9,019 bases of DNA from Bacteroidales bacterium (GTDB lineage Bacteria > Bacteroidota > Bacteroidia > Bacteroidales > P3): contig SFPR01000056.1 in assembly GCA_004551865.1 (NCBI GenBank), positions 1 through 9,019 of the forward strand, given 5' to 3'. The position numbers were made by a program, and so were the translations under genes. Positions 5,775 to 9,019 of this stretch are shown one piece after another. Position 1 is the stretch's first letter. Each line of letters starts with the position of its first letter. The notes under the pieces were generated by a model. It was not told the origin of the DNA and did no database searches. It saw nothing but the letters and a program-made list of their open reading frames with translations.

Positions 5775-7019
5775 ATGGCTAAACAAACAAGTTTGAGTAT
5801 AATTTTTGGGGGATTGCTGTGTGTGTGGAGCATTGTTTCTTTTGCTCAAGAACAACAGAGCAGTTCTTCAAATAAGTTCGACAAACTTGTTATAGATGCA
5901 GGACACGGAGGAGACAAACCGGGGGCTGTGGGCAGCAAATCAAAAGAAAAAGATATTACCTTGGCTGTAAGCCTCAAACTCGGCAAGATGATAACCGAAA
6001 ACCTCAAAGATGTGGAGGTGTACTATACTCGTGTGATTGACAAAGATGTCGAGTTGTATAAGCGAAGTCAGATTGCAAACAAGATTGGTGCAGATTTGTT
6101 TATTTCTATCCACTGCAACAGCTCGACAAACAAAGCTCCGAAAGGCAGCGAGACCTTTGCACTCGGACTAACCAAGGCAGCACAAAATTTGGAAGTGGCA
6201 AAGAAAGAAAACAAAGATATTTTGTCGGAGGCAAACTACGAAGAGAACTATGACGGCTTTGACCCAAATGCTCCGGAAAACGACATACTCTTTTCTCTCT
6301 ACCAAAACGCATATATGGAAGGGAGTTTGTGGTTTGCCGACAAGGTTCAAAAACAACTTACCGCCAATACTCCCATTCAAAACCGAGGAGTAAAGCAGGC
6401 AAACTTCGTTGTACTGCTCAAATCTGCCATGCCGTCAGTACTTATCGAAATTGGATTTATTTCAAACAAAGAGGAGGAAGAATATCTCATGTCCGAAATT
6501 GGTCAATATGAGATTGCAGCCTCAATATTCAGAGCAATTTGCGAATACAAGGCACATAAAGACAATATTATAGTTGCTGTTCCTGAGGTAACAAGCCTCA
6601 TTCCACAAGGTGTAATGGAAAAACAAAAACAAATTGAGGAAAGCAAGCGGCTTGCTCTTGCCAAAGAGCAGGAGGCTCTACGCAAACAGCAACAAATAAA
6701 CAAAGAGCAACAAATCCAAGACTCAATTTCCAACTCAAAATCAAGCGGAAACAAAGTGGTTTATCGGGTGCAGTTTGCGTCAATGAAGGCTAAACTCTCA
6801 ACAAACGATGCTCGCTTTGCAGGGTTGGAAGATGTATGGCTTTATGAGTTTGACGGATATTGGAAATATTGTGCCGGATTGTTTGCCTCTCGTCAAGAGG
6901 CTTCAAACTATGTGCAGAAAGTCAGAGCTACCGGACATAAAGATGCGTTCGTTGTTGCATTTCACAACGGCAAACGTATAAGTTTTGAACAAGCAAAAGC
7001 ATTGGAGAACGAGAAATAG
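5775..7019 (+). CDS. N-acetylmuramoyl-L-alanine amidase (Amidase_3) with C-terminal SPOR-like region
   Basis: The protein has 414 residues and cleaves the bond between N-acetylmuramic acid and the stem peptide in the periplasm, usually during daughter-cell separation. A signal peptide spans 1-24 (SIIFGGLLCVWSIVSFA). The Amidase_3 zinc-hydrolase domain covers about 37-255: IDAGHGG with H44, E58, ISIHCN with H113, and the catalytic-type E225 in VLIEIGFISN. The first two histidines and E58 match the usual zinc ligands. Residues of about 130-190 form an insert between H113 and E225, as in regulated AmiC-type enzymes. A Glu/Lys/Gln-rich predicted coiled coil (about 281-316) leads to a C-terminal SPOR-like region (about 325-405, VYRVQFAS...YKYCAGLFASRQEA-like pattern, actual WKYCAGLFASRQEA), which in related proteins binds denuded septal glycan. 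First gene of the plus-strand operon; the next gene starts 12 bases on. No key residue is missing. Confidence 0.88.
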   Translation: MAKQTSLSIIFGGLLCVWSIVSFAQEQQSSSSNKFDKLVIDAGHGGDKPGAVGSKSKEKDITLAVSLKLGKMITENLKDVEVYYTRVIDKDVELYKRSQIANKIGADLFISIHCNSSTNKAPKGSETFALGLTKAAQNLEVAKKENKDILSEANYEENYDGFDPNAPENDILFSLYQNAYMEGSLWFADKVQKQLTANTPIQNRGVKQANFVVLLKSAMPSVLIEIGFISNKEEEEYLMSEIGQYEIAASIFRAICEYKAHKDNIIVAVPEVTSLIPQGVMEKQKQIEESKRLALAKEQEALRKQQQINKEQQIQDSISNSKSSGNKVVYRVQFASMKAKLSTNDARFAGLEDVWLYEFDGYWKYCAGLFASRQEASNYVQKVRATGHKDAFVVAFHNGKRISFEQAKALENEK

Positions 7020-7031
7020 AAGTAATAGATT

Positions 7032-7958
7032 ATGAGAATGAAGACAGAAATAAAAGTTGGTTTGGTCGGATTTGCCATATTGGTATTGTTGTTTGTGGGA
7101 ATTAAGTTCCTAAAAGGTGTAGATTTGTTTAACTCCGAGACAACTTACTATGCGATTTATGACAACGTGAGTGGTATGCACGAAAGCAACTATATTTACC
7201 TCAATGGTATGAAAGTAGGCTACATAAAGGACATCAAAATGATTGGTGAGCGTGCCGAAAAGTTCAAGGTTACCATATCAATAGACAGCAAAATCAAGTT
7301 ACCTAAAGACAGCAAGATTGTATTTTACTCTGCCGATATTTTAGGCTCGAAAGCCTTGCGATTGGAACTTGGAGAAAGCAAGGAACTGCTGTCGAGCAAA
7401 GATACACTTGCCACAGGCATCGAACTCGGAATGTTGGACAAACTATCTTCGAGCATTGAGCCTATGGCACAAAACCTCGACAGCATACTGCTTGCAACAA
7501 AGAACATCTTAAACTCACAAACTCAAGACAACCTCAAAAAAACCTTTGACAACTTGGAGCAAACAAGCAAAAGGCTCAACAGTATCTCCACACAATTTGA
7601 CGCCCTTATGGCAAGCGACAAAGCAAAAATCAGCAAAATAATATCAAACACCGAAAGCATTACCGCAAATCTGAGAGACAACAACGAAAAACTAAGCAAC
7701 ATTGTGGCTTCAATCAATGACATTGCCGACACTGCAGCTCAAGCTCAGATAGGAACAACCCTCATGAAGACATCTCAAACGATTGATAAGCTCAACAACA
7801 TACTCGGTGTTATCGAAAAAGGCAAAGGAAACGTAGGATTGCTGATTAACGACGAAGGATTGTACAAAAGCCTCGATGAGAGTGCAAAAAAGTTGGACGC
7901 TCTTATCGAAGACATCAAAGCAAACCCCAAGAAGTATATCAAAGTGTCAGTGTTTTAA
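7032..7958 (+). CDS. mlaD: MlaD/MCE-family lipid-transport protein
   Basis: The protein has 308 residues. MCE proteins form rings on the inner membrane that shuttle phospholipids across the periplasm, working with an MlaE permease and MlaF ATPase. One N-terminal transmembrane helix at about 9-27 (GLVGFAILVLLFVGIKFL) anchors it with the bulk in the periplasm. The MCE domain is at about 37-117 (YYAIYDNVSGM, YLNGMKVGYI, IVFYSADILGSKALRL). A long alpha-helical, coiled-coil-prone region runs from about 130 to 255, and the end NVGLLINDEGLYKSLDES with NPKKYIKVSVF is typical of the Bacteroidetes form. MlaE and MlaF genes are not in the window, so they must be elsewhere. It lies 12 bases after the amidase and 15 before the radical SAM gene. 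A second in-frame ATG two codons in (7038) is an alternative start. Confidence 0.85.
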   Translation: MRMKTEIKVGLVGFAILVLLFVGIKFLKGVDLFNSETTYYAIYDNVSGMHESNYIYLNGMKVGYIKDIKMIGERAEKFKVTISIDSKIKLPKDSKIVFYSADILGSKALRLELGESKELLSSKDTLATGIELGMLDKLSSSIEPMAQNLDSILLATKNILNSQTQDNLKKTFDNLEQTSKRLNSISTQFDALMASDKAKISKIISNTESITANLRDNNEKLSNIVASINDIADTAAQAQIGTTLMKTSQTIDKLNNILGVIEKGKGNVGLLINDEGLYKSLDESAKKLDALIEDIKANPKKYIKVSVF

Positions 7959-7973
7959 CAAAATATCATAGAT

Positions 7974-8741
7974 ATGTTATTTGAAAATATGGTATTCGGC
8001 CCAATTCATTCGAGAAGATTGGGCACTTCTCTCGGAGTAAACGTACTTCCTACCGAGAAGAAGTATTGTAGTTTCAACTGCATCTATTGTGAGTGTGGTT
8101 GGAACGAGATAGACACAAGAGACAATGTGCCTTTGAACGACCGCAAAGATATAAGAGCGGCTTTGGAAAAACGTCTCAGTTCATCTTCGTCAGAGGAGAA
8201 CGCAAAAATCGATTCAATTACTTTCAGCGGTAATGGCGAGCCGACGCTTCACCCCGAAATTTCGGGTATAGTTGATGATGTTATCTCGCTTCGCAACCTC
8301 TATTGCCCACAAGCCAAAGTTACAATCTTGTCTAACTCCACTTTTTTGGTCAGAGACGATGTTTTTTCGGCATTGCAAAAGATTGACAACCCGATTTTGA
8401 AACTCGATGCAGGCACAGAGCGAATGTTTAATTTGATAAACAAGCCTGTATCTGCCAAGTTTGACACAGTGGTAGAGCGATTGAAAGCCTTTGGAAGCAA
8501 ATGTATCATTCAGACCCTTCTTCTGAGAGGTGAAAACGACGGACACAAAATAGACAACACCTGCGAAGAAGAATTTGTGCCTTGGCTTGAAATTGTCAAA
8601 AGCATAAATCCTCGCTCTGTCATGCTATATTCGATTGACAGAATAACTCCCGAAAAAAATCTTGAAAAACTTCTCATTCCCGAACTCGAAAGATATGCCG
8701 ACAGAGTGAGAGAATTGGGAATAGAAACCAAAACATACTAA
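7974..8741 (+). CDS. Radical SAM protein, COG0731-like, substrate unknown
   Basis: The protein has 255 residues and is cytoplasmic, with no signal peptide. It carries the radical SAM cluster motif C32-x3-C36-x2-C39 (YCSFNCIYC), which holds the 4Fe-4S cluster that splits S-adenosylmethionine. Before it is FGPIHSRRLGTSLGVNVLP (8-26), characteristic of the stand-alone Fe-S oxidoreductases grouped as COG0731, distantly related to the wybutosine enzyme TYW1. SGNGEPT at 85-91 corresponds to the GGE motif that contacts the SAM amino group, and ILSNST is the next strand. An extra cysteine (C41) lies directly after the motif. There is no obvious C-terminal SPASM or other accessory cluster domain, and no precursor peptide next to it. 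The reaction is unknown for this family. It lies 15 bases after mlaD and 11 before the FeoB-like gene, which suggests an iron-related co-regulation. Confidence 0.82.
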   Translation: MLFENMVFGPIHSRRLGTSLGVNVLPTEKKYCSFNCIYCECGWNEIDTRDNVPLNDRKDIRAALEKRLSSSSSEENAKIDSITFSGNGEPTLHPEISGIVDDVISLRNLYCPQAKVTILSNSTFLVRDDVFSALQKIDNPILKLDAGTERMFNLINKPVSAKFDTVVERLKAFGSKCIIQTLLLRGENDGHKIDNTCEEEFVPWLEIVKSINPRSVMLYSIDRITPEKNLEKLLIPELERYADRVRELGIETKTY

Positions 8742-8752
8742 ACCGAAACAAA

Positions 8753-9019
8753 ATGACTACACAACAAACTAATAAAATAGACAAGATTTTACTCCACCCC
8801 ATTCTTGGATACCTTATTTTCTTCTTCATTATCTGGCTCATGTTTTTCTGCACTTTCACCTTAGGCAGCTATCCCATGAACTTGATGGAAGAAGGTGTGG
8901 GAGCAATATCTACTTACGCCCATTCTCACATTCCGCAAGGCTTCTTTAACGACTTGGTTGTACAAGGTATCATCGGAGGAGTTGGAGGTGTGATTGTCTT
9001 TCTTCCGAACATTTTGATA
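8753..9019 (+). CDS. feoB: FeoB-like membrane protein without GTPase domain (partial, runs off window)
   Basis: Only the first 89 residues are visible and the frame is open to the window end. They match the membrane part of the ferrous iron transporter FeoB: KIDKILLHPILGYLIFF (8-24), a hydrophobic helix to about residue 37, FTLGSYPM (35-42), and the Gate-domain start GIIGGVGGVIVFLPNILI (72-89). In normal FeoB this region follows a GTPase domain and a helical linker of more than 200 residues. Here the start codon lies immediately ahead of it, 11 bases after the radical SAM stop, so there is no space for a GTPase domain. It may be a naturally split FeoB, a G-less paralogue, or a transporter with another substrate. 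The window does not show whether the rest is intact. The gene spacing suggests it belongs to the amidase operon. Confidence 0.75.
   Translation, partial: MTTQQTNKIDKILLHPILGYLIFFFIIWLMFFCTFTLGSYPMNLMEEGVGAISTYAHSHIPQGFFNDLVVQGIIGGVGGVIVFLPNILI

Noticed and set aside
5700..5855. N-terminal extension of LptD by 52 residues
   Set aside because: It would overlap the divergent amidase start and both predicted promoters, and it places a non-secretory stretch before the signal peptide.
8214..8546. 110-codon minus-strand frame inside the radical SAM gene
   Set aside because: Antisense to a gene with intact family motifs, low-complexity product, no start signals.

Overview
The window looks like a chromosomal segment from a Bacteroidota genome, most likely order Bacteroidales. 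The evidence is the gene content (a Bacteroidetes-type LptD, an Amidase_3 protein with a C-terminal SPOR-like tail, and a single-pass MlaD protein), the near absence of Shine-Dalgarno sites, and several TAnnTTTG boxes matching the -7 element of Bacteroidetes promoters. No database search was possible; families are named from motifs and recalled family signatures.

Layout. (1) Positions 1-168 hold the 5' end of an insertion sequence on the minus strand, probably IS982 family: the first 20 codons of the transposase, its promoter, and a long inverted repeat that traps the start codon. (2) Positions 168-572 have no convincing gene. They are AT-rich and carry several hairpins, one of which (511-537) is a plausible terminator for the next operon. 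(3) Positions 573-2350, minus strand, encode two translationally coupled genes: an ABC/SMC-like AAA ATPase followed by a small RloB-family protein with a TOPRIM-like EGETE...DMD signature. This resembles the AbiL / RloA-RloB class of predicted anti-phage systems and is the most notable system here. (4) Positions 2507-5699, minus strand, encode LptD, the outer-membrane LPS translocon, followed with a 41-base overlap by an exported protein of unknown function. (5) Positions 5700-5774 are a compact divergent promoter region whose two -7 boxes face each other. (6) Positions 5775-9019, plus strand, look like one operon with gaps of 11-15 bases: a periplasmic N-acetylmuramoyl-L-alanine amidase, an MlaD-like lipid-transport protein, a stand-alone radical SAM protein (COG0731-like), and the start of a FeoB-like membrane protein that lacks the usual N-terminal GTPase domain; it runs off the window end.

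How it fits together. The right two thirds is core envelope biology: LPS export, peptidoglycan cleavage and lipid trafficking from one divergent promoter region, followed by a radical SAM and an iron-transport-like gene. The left third is accessory DNA: a mobile element beside a predicted defence pair, next to the conserved envelope cluster.
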